A stretch of DNA of 64,000 bases from Gimesia algae (GTDB taxonomy: Bacteria; Planctomycetota; Planctomycetia; Planctomycetales; Planctomycetaceae): NCBI RefSeq assembly GCF_007746795.1, contig NZ_CP036343.1:1740531-1804530 (forward strand), in the 5' to 3' direction. The translations under genes and the position numbers were made by a program. Under the pieces are notes generated by a model, which was not told the origin of the DNA, made no database searches, and saw only the letters and a program-made list of their open reading frames with translations. Positions within the stretch are counted from its first letter, which is position 1. The number at the start of each line of letters is the position of its first letter. Positions 18,651 through 27,780 of this stretch are shown in pieces.

Positions 18651-18951
18651 ATGTATGATAAGGATTTACCTGGAAATCATTATCAGAGCCCGAGCACGTA
18701 GACCAGGGTCAGATAGATGAGAGGTGGTAAGGGGAGGAGTTATGAGAGAGGTAGCAGGGAGTGCTGTATGAAATATCAGGGAATGAATATCAGGTCAACC
18801 CGAATCTAGATCAGTGGATCTCTCAATTCTCTGCAAAAATGCCCTGTCCTGAACGTTGCCCCTTACCATATTAGATGTTAGAATCAAACTCCTTAGACAG
18901 AATATATACATTCGAACATAGCAATTTTCTTTTATCAGGAACTAGTGAGAA
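18651..18951. other. Divergent intergenic region, no gene seen
   Basis: About 300 bases between the divergent starts of the secreted protein and the 56-residue protein. It is purine-rich around 18700-18760 on the plus strand, where a ribosome-binding-site-like GGGGAGGAG precedes an ATG that opens only nine codons (18742-18771); I do not treat this as a gene. No consensus promoter pair stands out. Confidence 0.4.
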
Positions 18952-19122
18952 ATGGGACGTGTTGAAAAAGGGCGTGAACTGGCCCAACGTCGAGTCCGGA
19001 AACACAAGCTGAAACAGCTCCGGGCAAAGTTTGCCAAAGCGAAAGATCCTTCGGAAAAAGAAGCGATCAAAGAAAAAGTTCGCAAAATCAGCCCCTTCAC
19101 TGTCCTGGAAGAATCTGCATAA
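18952..19122 (+). CDS. Small basic protein, DUF6800-like
   Basis: A 56-residue protein starting MGRVEKGRELAQRRVRKHK. It is strongly charged and probably fully helical (KLKQLRAKFAKAKDPSEKEA), ending with KVRKISPFTVLEESA. The pattern MGRVEK...RRxRKxKLxxLRxK...KISPF matches, from memory, a short planctomycete-specific family known as DUF6800, of unknown function. AGGA lies ten bases before the ATG, and a good intrinsic terminator follows 28 bases after the stop, so the gene is a complete single transcription unit. The net positive charge suggests RNA, ribosome or DNA association (inference only). Confidence 0.85.
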   Translation: MGRVEKGRELAQRRVRKHKLKQLRAKFAKAKDPSEKEAIKEKVRKISPFTVLEESA

Positions 19123-19150
19123 GCAGTTCCAGCAGTCAATGATGAAACAT

Positions 19151-19185
19151 GACGCTGACTCGCCTGCAGCCAGCGTCGTTTTTTC
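19151..19185 (+). terminator. Intrinsic terminator of the DUF6800-like gene
   Basis: Perfect 7-bp stem GACGCTG (19151-19157) and CAGCGTC (19171-19177) with a 13-base loop, followed by GTTTTTTC. It ends the short transcription unit of the small basic protein. Confidence 0.8.
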
Positions 19186-19212
19186 GTGCGCTGCCTGAAA
19201 CTGTATCCGAGT

Positions 19213-19245
19213 AAAAAAACAGCCCTGGAATTTGGTTCCAGGGCT
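19213..19245 (-). terminator. Intrinsic terminator of clpB
   Basis: Perfect 10-bp stem AGCCCTGGAA (19221-19230) and TTCCAGGGCT (19236-19245) with a 5-base loop. Seven A residues at 19213-19219 give the U-tract on the minus strand. It lies 28 bases after the clpB stop. Confidence 0.85.
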
Positions 19246-19272
19246 GATTTGCATTTTCCTGAGGTTGCCTGT

Positions 19273-21888
19273 TCATCTACCCGAGAACAGAAACAGTCCC
19301 TCATGCGCATCCACATGAATCGTGGCTCCCTCCTCAAAATCTCCCGAGAGCAGCTTGTTGGCCAGTTCATTCTGAATGTTCGATTGAATCGTCCGCTTTA
19401 AGGGACGCGCTCCATACACCGGATCATAGCCTTCCTCCGCCAGCAGATCTTTGGCAGCAGTGGATACTTCCAGAGTGAAACCATTGTTTTCCACCAGCCG
19501 GGAAAGGTTTTGCAACTGCAGATCCACAATCTGGCGAATTTCTTCCCGCCCCAACGGATGGAATACAATCACTTCATCAATGCGGTTCAGGAACTCCGGT
19601 AGAAACTCATGCTGTAACGCATCCATGACCCGATCATGAATCAGGCCCTCGTCTTCTTTACCAGACAGATCCATAATCGTCTGGCTGCCGATATTTGAGG
19701 TCATTACCACAATCGTATTCGAGAAATCCACAGTTCGCCCGTGGCTGTCTGTCAGTCGCCCGTCATCCAGCAGTTGCAGCAGGATGTTAAACACATCACG
19801 GTGTGCTTTTTCGACTTCATCCAGCAGCACGACCGAATAAGGCTGCCGCCGCACTGCTTCCGTCAGACGGCCTCCTTCTTCATATCCAATATACCCCGGA
19901 GGCGCACCAATCAGACGCGCAACAGAATGTTTCTCCATGAATTCACTCATATCAATGCGAATCATGCTGCGCTCATCATCAAACAGAAACCCAGCCAATG
20001 CTTTACACAGCTCTGTTTTCCCCACACCCGTCGGCCCGAGGAACATAAACGAGCCAATCGGTCGATTCTGGTCCTGTAAACCGGAGCGAGAACGTCGCAC
20101 TGCATTGGAGACAGCGTGCACGGCTTCATTCTGATTGATCATCCGCGTGTGAATTTCGTCTTCCATCCGCAGGAGTTTTTCACGTTCCCCCTGTAGCATC
20201 TTCGAAATTGGAATCCCGGTCCACATGCTGATCACCTTGGCAATATCTTCCGACGTGACTTCCTCGCGCAGCAGTCGCTCCCCACTCACATCCCCGAGTT
20301 CATTGACACGCTGCTCCATCTCAGTCAGTCGCTGACGCGCGGCGTTCAATTCCTGCTCTGCATTGTAGGCCTGCGAATAGTCTTCGTTGGAATTCGTCTG
20401 CTGAGCCCGGTGAAACGCCTGCTCATAAGCGGTATTCAGCCGATCGATATCTTCCTTTAAAGGCTGCAGACCCGACAGTGCCTCTTTTTCCGTTTCCCAG
20501 CGTGTCTTCAACGCATTGACACTCTCTTCACGATCAGCGATCTGCTTGCGCAGTTCTTTCAACCGTTCCTGACTGTCAGGCGTCGTTTCTGTCGCTAAAG
20601 CAGCCGCTTCAATCTGCATCCGGGTCAACTGCCTGGTTGCCTCATCAATTTCGGCAGGCATGGAATCCATCTCCATTCGCAACTGACTGGCAGCTTCATC
20701 GACCAGGTCGATCGCTTTGTCAGGCAGGAACCGATCATTGATGTACCGATCCGATAACGTCGCAGCATTGATCAGCGCATCGTCAGTGATCCGCACCCCA
20801 TGGTGCGTTTCGTAGCGTTCTTTCAAACCCCGCAGGATGGAGATCGTATCTTCGACCGTAGGTTCAGTCACCATCACCGGCTGGAAACGCCGTTCCAGCG
20901 CAGGATCTTTTTCGATGTACTTGCGATACTCGTCCAGCGTGGTGGCCCCCACACAATGTAGTTCACCACGAGCCAGAGCGGGTTTCAACAGATTCGAGGC
21001 ATCCGCGCCCCCCTCCGCTGCGCCTGCCCCCACGACGGTATGCAACTCGTCGATGAACAGAATAATCTGTCCCTTCGCCGCTTCGATCTCCTTGAGCACT
21101 GCTTTCAGACGATCCTCAAATTCCCCTCGATATTTGGTGCCTGCAATCAGGGCGCCCATATCCAAGGCAACGACACGTTTATTTTTCAGGTTCTGTGGCA
21201 CGTCACCCATTACTATTCGATGTGCGAGCCCTTCCACAATGGCCGTCTTCCCGACCCCTGCCTCTCCGATGAGTACCGGATTATTTTTTCGACGCCGGGA
21301 CAGAATCTGAATGACACGGCGGATCTCCTGATCGCGACCGATGACCGGATCGATTTTCCCCTGCCTGGCCAGTTCGACGAGGTCTTTCCCATACTGCTCC
21401 AGAGACTGGTATTTCTCCTCTGGACTCTGATCGGTGACGCGCTGACCCCCGCGTACCGCCTGCAATGCAGAGAGCACATCATCCTCTTCAATTCCGTTGA
21501 GTTCCAGCAGCCGCTTAGGCTGTTCATCAACGGTCGTACAAGCCAGCAGGAGATGCTCGGTGGAAACAAAATTGTCCTGCATCTGGTCTGCACGATCCTG
21601 CGCCGCCTGCAGTATTTTGAGCAATGCCTGCCCTACGCCCACCTGCATGGTGGCGCCGGAGACTTTCGGCAGGCGACTGATTTCATCATCGACCATTTTC
21701 TGCAACTGAGGCAGATTGGCACCGATCTTCTGAATCAGCGGCTTCACAACCCCCTGCTCTTCATCCAGCAATGCTTTGAGCAGATGCAACGGTTTGATTT
21801 CCTGCTGACCAAAATCTTCAGCCGTCTGCTGAGCACGCTGCACAGCTTCCTGGGCTTTCACAGTCAACTTTTCAAATCGAAATGCCAT
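19273..21888 (-). CDS. clpB: ClpB disaggregase
   Basis: An 871-residue Hsp100 AAA+ chaperone that threads proteins out of aggregates together with DnaK. I set the start at the ATG at 21888, four bases after the ribosome binding site GGAGGAG; an upstream in-frame start would add 19 residues outside the family. The order is: N-domain (1-150, [18 protein letters not shown]), first AAA+ domain with GEAGVGKTA at 208-216, the coiled-coil M-domain (about 410-530) that is specific to ClpB, and the second AAA+ domain with GPTGVGKTE near 610 and [13 protein letters not shown] as pore loop. No ClpP-binding loop is evident. dnaK lies next upstream on the same strand with its own long leader region. A weak sigma-54-like site is found 32-47 bases upstream. 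Confidence 0.97.
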   Translation of the reverse strand: MAFRFEKLTVKAQEAVQRAQQTAEDFGQQEIKPLHLLKALLDEEQGVVKPLIQKIGANLPQLQKMVDDEISRLPKVSGATMQVGVGQALLKILQAAQDRADQMQDNFVSTEHLLLACTTVDEQPKRLLELNGIEEDDVLSALQAVRGGQRVTDQSPEEKYQSLEQYGKDLVELARQGKIDPVIGRDQEIRRVIQILSRRRKNNPVLIGEAGVGKTAIVEGLAHRIVMGDVPQNLKNKRVVALDMGALIAGTKYRGEFEDRLKAVLKEIEAAKGQIILFIDELHTVVGAGAAEGGADASNLLKPALARGELHCVGATTLDEYRKYIEKDPALERRFQPVMVTEPTVEDTISILRGLKERYETHHGVRITDDALINAATLSDRYINDRFLPDKAIDLVDEAASQLRMEMDSMPAEIDEATRQLTRMQIEAAALATETTPDSQERLKELRKQIADREESVNALKTRWETEKEALSGLQPLKEDIDRLNTAYEQAFHRAQQTNSNEDYSQAYNAEQELNAARQRLTEMEQRVNELGDVSGERLLREEVTSEDIAKVISMWTGIPISKMLQGEREKLLRMEDEIHTRMINQNEAVHAVSNAVRRSRSGLQDQNRPIGSFMFLGPTGVGKTELCKALAGFLFDDERSMIRIDMSEFMEKHSVARLIGAPPGYIGYEEGGRLTEAVRRQPYSVVLLDEVEKAHRDVFNILLQLLDDGRLTDSHGRTVDFSNTIVVMTSNIGSQTIMDLSGKEDEGLIHDRVMDALQHEFLPEFLNRIDEVIVFHPLGREEIRQIVDLQLQNLSRLVENNGFTLEVSTAAKDLLAEEGYDPVYGARPLKRTIQSNIQNELANKLLSGDFEEGATIHVDAHEGLFLFSGR

Positions 21889-21919
21889 AACACTCCTCCG
21901 TTCTATTGTTAACCTGCGC

Positions 21920-21935
21920 AGCAACTCAACAGCCT
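21920..21935 (-). promoter_or_regulatory. Weak sigma-54-like promoter before clpB
   Basis: Minus strand AGGCTG-N5-TTGCT. GG and GC are spaced as in sigma-54 promoters and TTGCT is exact, but the -24 element keeps only GGC of TGGCAC. Predicted transcription would start about 21 bases before the clpB ATG, leaving room for its ribosome binding site. Considered only because dnaK, next door, has a near-perfect site of this type. Confidence 0.25.
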
Positions 21936-22082
21936 GAATTATCATATCAGATAACTGGTCGGTAAGCAGTGCCTGTAGAATAAATTTTAAGTGAATCAGA
22001 CTCGGGGAGGGAGAGTATTGTGAGTCTGACCAGTGGTTTGAAACTGAAAATAAACAGTAACTTAGAAATGGATTTCATGAGA

Positions 22083-22120
22083 GGAATCCGGGGCCCAAGA
22101 CGACTCTTGAGCCCCGTTCC
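22083..22120 (-). terminator. Hairpin after dnaK
   Basis: A long imperfect stem: GGGGC-C-CAAGA (22090-22100), 4-base loop, TCTTG-A-GCCCC (22105-22115), with flanking GGAA and TTCC also pairing. It starts 19 bases after the dnaK stop. There is no U-run on the minus strand, so it may stabilise the 3' end of the message rather than end transcription by itself. Confidence 0.5.
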
Positions 22121-22138
22121 TTATCTCAAAGAACTGAA

Positions 22139-24046
22139 TCAGTCCTTTTTCTCAAATTCTGCATCAATGACATCCTCTTCATCGGACGCCGCAGCACCAG
22201 CTTCCGGAGCTGCCCCTTCGGCTGCACCGGCTTCCTGGCTCGCTTTATACATCTGCTCGGTGAAGGCATGTGTTGCCTGCTGCAACTCTTCACAAGCAGA
22301 ATTGATGGCCGCAACGTCTTCCGTTTCGAGAGCATCATTCACTTTCTTAACAGATGCTTCGATCGCGGATTTCGAGGATTCATCAATCTTTTCAGCATGT
22401 TCCTTCAACAGTTTTTCCACATCATAGACGATGCGAGAACCGTTGTTCTTTGCCTCAGCCAGTTCTTTCTTCTTCTTGTCTTCATCAGCGTGCGCTTCTG
22501 CCTGTTTCTTCATATCTTCGATTTCAGATTCAGACAGTCCGCTCGACTGTTCGATTTTGACTGACGTCTCTTTACCGGTGGCAACATCCTTGGCTGACAC
22601 GTTCAGAATGCCGTTCACGTCGATATCGAATACCACCTTAATCTGTGGAACCCCGCGTGGAGCCGGTGGAAGTTCTTCCAGATTAAACTGCCCCAACAGT
22701 CGGTTGTCGCTGGCCATCTGTCGTTCCCCCTGGAACACGCGAACGGTCACCGCAGTCTGATTGTCAGCAGCAGTCGAGAACACCTGATCTTTCGTCACAG
22801 GAATCGTGGTATTACGTTCAACCAGTTTGGTCATCACGCCACCTTCAGTTTCGATCCCCAGAGACAGGGGCGTCACGTCGAGCAGTACCACATCCTGAAC
22901 ATCACCAGAAATAATCCCCCCCTGAATCGCAGCGCCAATCGAAACCACTTCATCCGGGTTAACCCCTTTGTGAGGCTCTTTGCCGAAGATCTTCTTGACA
23001 AACTCCTGCACTTTGGGAACACGTGTTGAACCACCAACCAGCACGACTTCGTCAATATCGCTGGGGCTGAGACCGGCATCTTTCATTGCCTGCTCAACCG
23101 GTTGACGACAGCGTTCCACCAGGGGATCGATTAACTTTTCGAACTCAGATCGAGTAATGGCCATCTGCAAGTGCTTTGCACCACTGCTGTCAGCGGTGAT
23201 GAAAGGCAGATTGATGTCCGTCGACTGCGAGGATGACAGTTCCTTCTTCGCCTTTTCAGCGGCTTCCCTCAGACGCTGCAACGCCATGGCATCAGTTCGC
23301 AGATCAATGCCCTGCTCTTTTTTGAACGCGTCTGCTATGTGGTTGATCAATTCTTCATCGAAATCGTCACCACCCAGGTGACCATCGCCGTTGGTACTCA
23401 ACGTTTCGATGACTTCATCGCCCACTTCGAGAACAGAAACATCGAAGGTACCACCACCGAAGTCGAACACGACGATTTTTTCGTCGCTCTTTTTCTCCAG
23501 ACCGTAAGCCAGAGCAGCCGCAGTAGGCTCGTTAATGATTCGAGAAACTTCCAGACCGGAAATCTGACCCGCGTCTTTGGTCGCTTGCCGCTGAGCATCA
23601 TTGAAATAAGCGGGTACGGTAACAACCGCCTTATTGACCTTATGCCCCAGGTAGCTTTCGGCAGCTTCTTTCAGCTTCCGCAAAATGGAGGCGGAGATTT
23701 CTGGCGGCGTATAAGTTTTGCCACCGGCTTCAATTTTGACGTAGTCTTCCGGTCCACCGATAATCCCATAGGGGACAATCTTTTCTTCGCTCTGAACCTC
23801 GTTATGACGACGTCCCATAAAGCGCTTGACCGAGTAAACCGTATTTTTAGGGTTGGTGACCGCCTGACGCTTGGCAGGCTCACCCACAAGAGTTTCCCCC
23901 TTATCAGTGAAGGCCACGACACTGGGAGTGATACGATTTCCTTCCAGGTTGGGGATCACTTTTGCTTCCCCACCTTCCATGATTGATACCACTGAGTTGG
24001 TTGTACCCAAATCAATACCGATGATTTTTTCGCCTGATGACGACAT
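22139..24046 (-). CDS. dnaK: Chaperone DnaK (Hsp70)
   Basis: A 635-residue ATP-dependent Hsp70 of normal length. The ATPase domain shows [13 protein letters not shown] near the start, [20 protein letters not shown] (about 139-158), [13 protein letters not shown] (about 171-183) and [13 protein letters not shown] near 335-347. The substrate-binding domain carries [20 protein letters not shown], and the end is [13 protein letters not shown], the usual EEVD-like bacterial tail. No grpE or dnaJ gene is adjacent, which is common in planctomycetes. clpB follows on the same strand after about 250 bases. A sigma-54-type promoter lies about 150 bases upstream, and no CIRCE element (the HrcA operator) is visible, so heat-shock control here would differ from Bacillus. 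Confidence 0.98.
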   Translation of the reverse strand: MSSSGEKIIGIDLGTTNSVVSIMEGGEAKVIPNLEGNRITPSVVAFTDKGETLVGEPAKRQAVTNPKNTVYSVKRFMGRRHNEVQSEEKIVPYGIIGGPEDYVKIEAGGKTYTPPEISASILRKLKEAAESYLGHKVNKAVVTVPAYFNDAQRQATKDAGQISGLEVSRIINEPTAAALAYGLEKKSDEKIVVFDFGGGTFDVSVLEVGDEVIETLSTNGDGHLGGDDFDEELINHIADAFKKEQGIDLRTDAMALQRLREAAEKAKKELSSSQSTDINLPFITADSSGAKHLQMAITRSEFEKLIDPLVERCRQPVEQAMKDAGLSPSDIDEVVLVGGSTRVPKVQEFVKKIFGKEPHKGVNPDEVVSIGAAIQGGIISGDVQDVVLLDVTPLSLGIETEGGVMTKLVERNTTIPVTKDQVFSTAADNQTAVTVRVFQGERQMASDNRLLGQFNLEELPPAPRGVPQIKVVFDIDVNGILNVSAKDVATGKETSVKIEQSSGLSESEIEDMKKQAEAHADEDKKKKELAEAKNNGSRIVYDVEKLLKEHAEKIDESSKSAIEASVKKVNDALETEDVAAINSACEELQQATHAFTEQMYKASQEAGAAEGAAPEAGAAASDEEDVIDAEFEKKD

Positions 24047-24192
24047 ATGAGTTTCCCCTCTTTCCTTATTCGTATTTCAGATCTGTACAAAGCTCAAACA
24101 ACGAGAAAACTCTCCCAGCCTCATACACCTCAATCTTGTGTTTCAATAATTTCGTTCAATTCTGCCTGTAAACACAGGCTACTCTGCTAGAC

Positions 24193-24208
24193 AGCAATGA
24201 GTGTGCCA
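24193..24208 (-). promoter_or_regulatory. Sigma-54 promoter of dnaK
   Basis: On the minus strand the sequence is TTGGCAC-ACTCA-TTGCT (first T at 24209). It matches the sigma-54 consensus YTGGCACG-N4-TTGCW at every position except the last G. GG and GC are 12 bases apart as required. The predicted start is about 24182, giving a 5' untranslated region of roughly 136 bases to the dnaK ATG. Confidence 0.75.
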
Positions 24209-24425
24209 AGCTGAACACCATCACAAAAAAAACACCTATATCCCTTATTAACAACAACTTATCGATTCAGACCGTTTTTGCATGATTAAATATACGAAGC
24301 AGGCACTGCCAAATTGACACCGCCGCAATCCCATTCTGCCTCTGAGTCAAAATGACATAATGGCAGTCAATTCACCCTGCCCGCTGGAATAAAAGCTAAA
24401 CAGTTCACAGGTCTGGCCTAACCGC

Positions 24426-24454
24426 TTGACAGCCCCTAAACACGGCGGTACAAA
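24426..24454 (+). promoter_or_regulatory. Sigma-70 promoter toward pheA
   Basis: TTGACA (perfect -35, 24426-24431), 17-base spacer, TACAAA (-10, 24449-24454, four of six). Predicted start near 24461. The next gene downstream is pheA, so the untranslated leader would be about 275 bases. Confidence 0.6.
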
Positions 24455-24735
24455 CTAGAACAATTGAAGACCAAACCGGTGACTGGTAAACATCTCACAC
24501 AGAATGAACCCGGTCTTCAACTCCAACGCCTCTAACCGATTATTATATAATATTTTAAGCAAAATATTCAAGAATGAGATTCGGGAGAAATCCGAAGTTA
24601 ATCAATTCTTAAGGGACTGTAATCCAATTGTGAAACTGGCAGTAAGCAACGAAACACAACCAGGGAAGGCGTGTGATCTGGCTGCGGTTAATTTTCTGAG
24701 AGACAGAAACGAGACTCACATCCTGAAAGATTCCG

Positions 24736-25899
24736 ATGGCCAAGAAAAAAGCGGTTAATAAACGAACTTCAGTCAGTAAGCCGAAGTCGTCAGCCAAGAA
24801 AAAAGTGGTCCAAGCCAGCGTCAAACGAAGTCCCGTGTCGCTTCAGTCAGAACTAAAAAAAATTGACCGAGAGATTGTCAAACTGGTCAATAAACGCTGC
24901 TCAATGACAGTCAAACAGATCAAATCTGATCCCGAGCCCCGCAAGGCCATGTTTGACCCCAAATCTGATGAAGAACTGCGTCAAACCATAGAAAAACTGA
25001 ATGGATCTGGCCCGCTGACCAACAATGCAATCCGGGGAATTTTCCGCCAGATCCTCAGTTCTGCCCGCAGACAGATCCACCCCCAACGCGTTGCTTACCT
25101 GGGCCCCGCTTACAGTTATACCCACCTGGCGGCCCTGGAACGGTTTGGCGGAGGAGCCGATATGGTGCCTGTAAACACCATTGGTGCCGTCTTTGAAGAA
25201 GTTAACCGGGGCAACACCGAGTTTGGTGTGGTTCCCATTGAAAACAGTACCGATGGACGGGTTGTTGACACACTTGATATGTTCACCCGACTTCCGTTGC
25301 GGATTTGTGGTGAAGTTCTGATCGCTGTACACCACAACCTGCTGGCACGCTGTGAACGCAGCGAAATCACCGAGATTTACAGTAAACCTCAGGCCCTCTC
25401 ACAGTGCCGCGAGTGGCTCTCCCGGAACATGCCTCAAGCACACCTGCATGAAGTCACCAGTACTTCGACCGCCGCACAACTGGCAGCGACCAAACCAGGT
25501 GCCGCCGCAGTTGCCAGCCACCAGGCCTCTGTAGAATACGATCTGCAGATTATCGTCGAAGGCATTGAAGACAATGCCAACAACGTCACACGCTTTGCCG
25601 TCATCGGCGAAGAAGTCTGCGATCCGACCGGTAAAGATCGTACCGCGATCCTGGTTCAAATCGCCCATAAAGCTGGCTCTCTGGCTGATACCCTGCAAAT
25701 CTTCAAGAAAAACAAGGTAAACCTGACCTGGATTGAGTCCTTCCCACTCCGGGGAGAAGAGCCGGGATACCTGTTTTTCATCGATTTTGAAGGCCATGTT
25801 CAGGAACCTCATATTAAACGGACCCTGAACGAACTGGAAAAACGCGTGGTTCGCCTGGAAACGATGGGCTCCTACCCCCGAAGTGGGATTCTGGAGTAG
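24736..25899 (+). CDS. pheA: Chorismate mutase / prephenate dehydratase (P-protein)
   Basis: A 387-residue bifunctional enzyme that turns chorismate via prephenate into phenylpyruvate for phenylalanine synthesis. Domains in order: a lysine-rich N-terminal extension (1-31), an AroQ-type chorismate mutase helix bundle (about 33-110, [15 protein letters not shown]), the prephenate dehydratase domain (about 116-295, [37 protein letters not shown]), and a C-terminal ACT domain (about 305-387). In the ACT domain the Phe-binding motif reads ESFP where ESRP is usual, and GAL reads GSL. The extension has no family match and could be an artefact of start choice, but I see no better start downstream with a ribosome binding site. 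The gene is a single unit with its own promoter. Confidence 0.92.
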   Translation: MAKKKAVNKRTSVSKPKSSAKKKVVQASVKRSPVSLQSELKKIDREIVKLVNKRCSMTVKQIKSDPEPRKAMFDPKSDEELRQTIEKLNGSGPLTNNAIRGIFRQILSSARRQIHPQRVAYLGPAYSYTHLAALERFGGGADMVPVNTIGAVFEEVNRGNTEFGVVPIENSTDGRVVDTLDMFTRLPLRICGEVLIAVHHNLLARCERSEITEIYSKPQALSQCREWLSRNMPQAHLHEVTSTSTAAQLAATKPGAAAVASHQASVEYDLQIIVEGIEDNANNVTRFAVIGEEVCDPTGKDRTAILVQIAHKAGSLADTLQIFKKNKVNLTWIESFPLRGEEPGYLFFIDFEGHVQEPHIKRTLNELEKRVVRLETMGSYPRSGILE

Positions 25900-26046
25900 C
25901 AGATGACGGCAATCGAGCTCCCTGTCTCGTCTGATTCATGAGAATTCCGTGAAAACAGGGGTCATTTCAGGATTTTCAGCTCAAATCCTTGAATCATTGC
26001 GTTTGACTCAATAACTTATGCAGCAGCTCAGACTGCAGCTTAAGAG

Positions 26047-26092
26047 CGTGATTGAAAATAATTTTGCCAATCACGGCTCCTTTTCGCTTTTG
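26047..26092 (+). terminator. Terminator-like hairpin between pheA and tpiA
   Basis: Perfect 8-bp stem CGTGATTG (26047-26054) and CAATCACG (26068-26075) with a 13-base AT-rich loop, followed by GCTCCTTTTCGCTTTT. The U-tract is broken, so strength is uncertain. It falls about 150 bases after the pheA stop and 80 before tpiA. Confidence 0.5.
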
Positions 26093-26173
26093 TATGGCTC
26101 TGAATTCCTGGGGAAATCAGGTTCCGTACAGTCATAACCAACATTCACTTTAACTTCAATCACAGGATTAATT

Positions 26174-26947
26174 ATGCGTCGCTTCCTTGTAGCCGGTAAC
26201 TGGAAAATGAATACCACCAAAGAATCCGGTGCACAGTTGGCACAGGCCCTGGCATCAGAAGTGCCATCTGAAAATCCTGCCGTTGAAGTTCTGGTCTGCC
26301 CTCCGTTCCCCTACCTGACCACCATTGGCGATATCGTCACAGGCTCAGGCGTCGGCTATGGTGCACAAAACTGCTACCATGAAGCTCCGGGGGCGTTCAC
26401 AGGTGAGACCGCGACCGAAATGCTGACCGATATTGGCTGCCGCTCCGTCATTCTGGGACACAGTGAACGACGTCATGTCCTCAAGGAAACAGACGCAGAC
26501 ATCAATCTCAAAGTCAAAAAAGCCCTCGAAGCGGGTCTGCAGGTGATTCTCTGTGTGGGTGAATTACAGAGTGAACGTGAATCAGACCAGACAGAAGCAG
26601 TGCTCAATACTCAGATGACCGGTGGCCTGGCAGGCGTCGACGGAGCCGCTTTCGGGCAGATCGTCATTGCTTATGAACCAGTCTGGGCTATTGGAACCGG
26701 TTTAACAGCAAGCCCTGAACAGGCCGAAGCCGCTCATCTCTACCTGAGAAACTGGTTAAAAGACCAGTATTCTGCAGAAATCGCTGATGCAACACGGATT
26801 CTGTATGGCGGTAGTGTCAAACCGGATAACGCAAAAGAATTGCTTTCACAGGAAAATGTCGATGGTGCACTGGTAGGGGGAGCGAGCCTTAAAGCAGAAC
26901 TCTTTATCCCGATCATTCAGGCTGCTGTGGAGTTATCCGCAGAATAG
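26174..26947 (+). CDS. tpiA: Triosephosphate isomerase
   Basis: Interconverts dihydroxyacetone phosphate and glyceraldehyde 3-phosphate in glycolysis and gluconeogenesis. The 257 residues show all active-site parts: AGNWKMN with Asn9 and Lys11, ILGHSERR with the catalytic His96, the base Glu168 in [11 protein letters not shown], and the phosphate-binding loops [10 protein letters not shown] and [10 protein letters not shown]. Length and motif spacing are normal. AGGA lies six bases before the ATG. secG follows on the same strand after 155 bases but has its own promoter, an order (tpiA-secG) common in many bacteria. Confidence 0.98.
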   Translation: MRRFLVAGNWKMNTTKESGAQLAQALASEVPSENPAVEVLVCPPFPYLTTIGDIVTGSGVGYGAQNCYHEAPGAFTGETATEMLTDIGCRSVILGHSERRHVLKETDADINLKVKKALEAGLQVILCVGELQSERESDQTEAVLNTQMTGGLAGVDGAAFGQIVIAYEPVWAIGTGLTASPEQAEAAHLYLRNWLKDQYSAEIADATRILYGGSVKPDNAKELLSQENVDGALVGGASLKAELFIPIIQAAVELSAE

Positions 26948-26993
26948 TCCAGAGTTTCTGCCATTTTGACAACACTCCGATTCCAGAATCGAT

Positions 26994-27022
26994 TTACAGA
27001 CCGTATGCCATTACTGTATGAT
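26994..27022 (+). promoter_or_regulatory. Sigma-70 promoter of secG
   Basis: TTACAG (-35, four of six), 17-base spacer, TATGAT (-10, five of six, 27017-27022). The predicted start near 27029 leaves a leader of about 74 bases before the secG ATG. Confidence 0.6.
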
Positions 27023-27102
27023 GCAGGCGATCTTACTTCATCAACTGCGGGTGATACGATCAACTCGTTCAGAAGATATTATAAGCCATTTAGGATGACA
27101 CA

Positions 27103-27693
27103 ATGATTTTTGCGACGTTCCTGGAAGCCATTACGGATCCTGCTACCATTCTGATGACATTTCTGATGTTCTTCGGAATCCTTCTGATCATCATCATCCT
27201 GCTCCAAAAAGGCCGCGGCGGTGGTCTGGCCGGTGCTTTCGGTGGTGCCGGTGGTCAAAGTGCACTGGGAACCAAAGCCGGTGATGTCTTCACGAAAATC
27301 ACGATCATCATGGCTGTGATCTGGGTGATCCTGGCTGGTGTCTCCGGCATCACCACACGCGCCAGTTCCGGAAAATACAGCGGCGGTAGTGCCGTTTCTG
27401 AAGATACTGAGATCAGCTCTGACGACAGTGAGAAAAAAGAAGAAAACCCTGCTACTGAAGAAACACCAGCAGGTGGCCCGGAATTCACACCTCCCAAAGA
27501 CCTCGCTGAAAAAGAGACACAACCCGCCGAAGAGAAAAAGCCTGCAGCAACTGAAGAGAAAGCAACCAAGCCGGCTGAACCAGCCAGTAAAGATGCTGCT
27601 CCCAAAGCTGCCGCTCCTGAATCTAAAGAAGACAAAAAACAGGAAACTCCTGCTCAACCTGAGACAACCAAATCTCAACCCAAGTCAGAATAG
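27103..27693 (+). CDS. secG: SecG translocon subunit with long charged tail
   Basis: The small third subunit of the SecYEG protein-conducting channel. The first 85 residues are a normal SecG: two membrane helices (about 13-35 and 62-84) flanking the conserved cytoplasmic loop LLQKGRGGGLAGAFGGAGG and QSALGTKAGDVFTKIT. The remaining 110 residues form a low-complexity tail of Glu, Lys, Pro and Ala (for example EEKKPAATEEKATKPAEPA), which should be disordered; SecG proteins usually stop by residue 75-120. AGGA sits seven bases before the ATG. SecA, encoded near 54 kb, is also enlarged. The tail may be a spacer or contact for SecA or ribosomes, which is inference. Confidence 0.92.
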   Translation: MIFATFLEAITDPATILMTFLMFFGILLIIIILLQKGRGGGLAGAFGGAGGQSALGTKAGDVFTKITIIMAVIWVILAGVSGITTRASSGKYSGGSAVSEDTEISSDDSEKKEENPATEETPAGGPEFTPPKDLAEKETQPAEEKKPAATEEKATKPAEPASKDAAPKAAAPESKEDKKQETPAQPETTKSQPKSE

Positions 27694-27780
27694 TCAACTC
27701 AGCTGAACCCCTTGTTCGGCAAAGTGATGCTGGTTCTCTAAACCTCAAATAATTCCTGTTAGATCAGAAAAGAGTGTGTT

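Larger units (their letters stand above)
24047..24735. other. Divergent intergenic region between dnaK and pheA
   Basis: About 690 bases, the second longest gap in the window. It holds a sigma-54-type promoter for dnaK (24193-24208, minus) and a sigma-70-type promoter for pheA (24426-24454, plus). The pheA leader is then about 275 bases long. An 84-codon frame starting at 24504 runs into pheA, but it has no ribosome binding site and overlaps the real start, so I leave it out. The dnaK side is AT-rich with no CIRCE dyad. I see no Phe-rich leader peptide. Confidence 0.6.

Noticed and set aside
18742..18771. A nine-codon frame after GGGGAGGAG.
   Set aside because: The ribosome-binding-like stretch belongs to a purine-rich region and the frame is too short to support as a gene.
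24047..24440. A CIRCE heat-shock operator before dnaK.
   Set aside because: No TTAGCACTC-N9-GAGTGCTAA dyad, even with several mismatches, is found; the nearest GAGTGTGCC is part of the sigma-54 site.
24504..24758. An 84-codon frame upstream of pheA as a possible leader gene.
   Set aside because: It has no ribosome binding site, overlaps the pheA start in another frame, and has no Phe-rich stretch.
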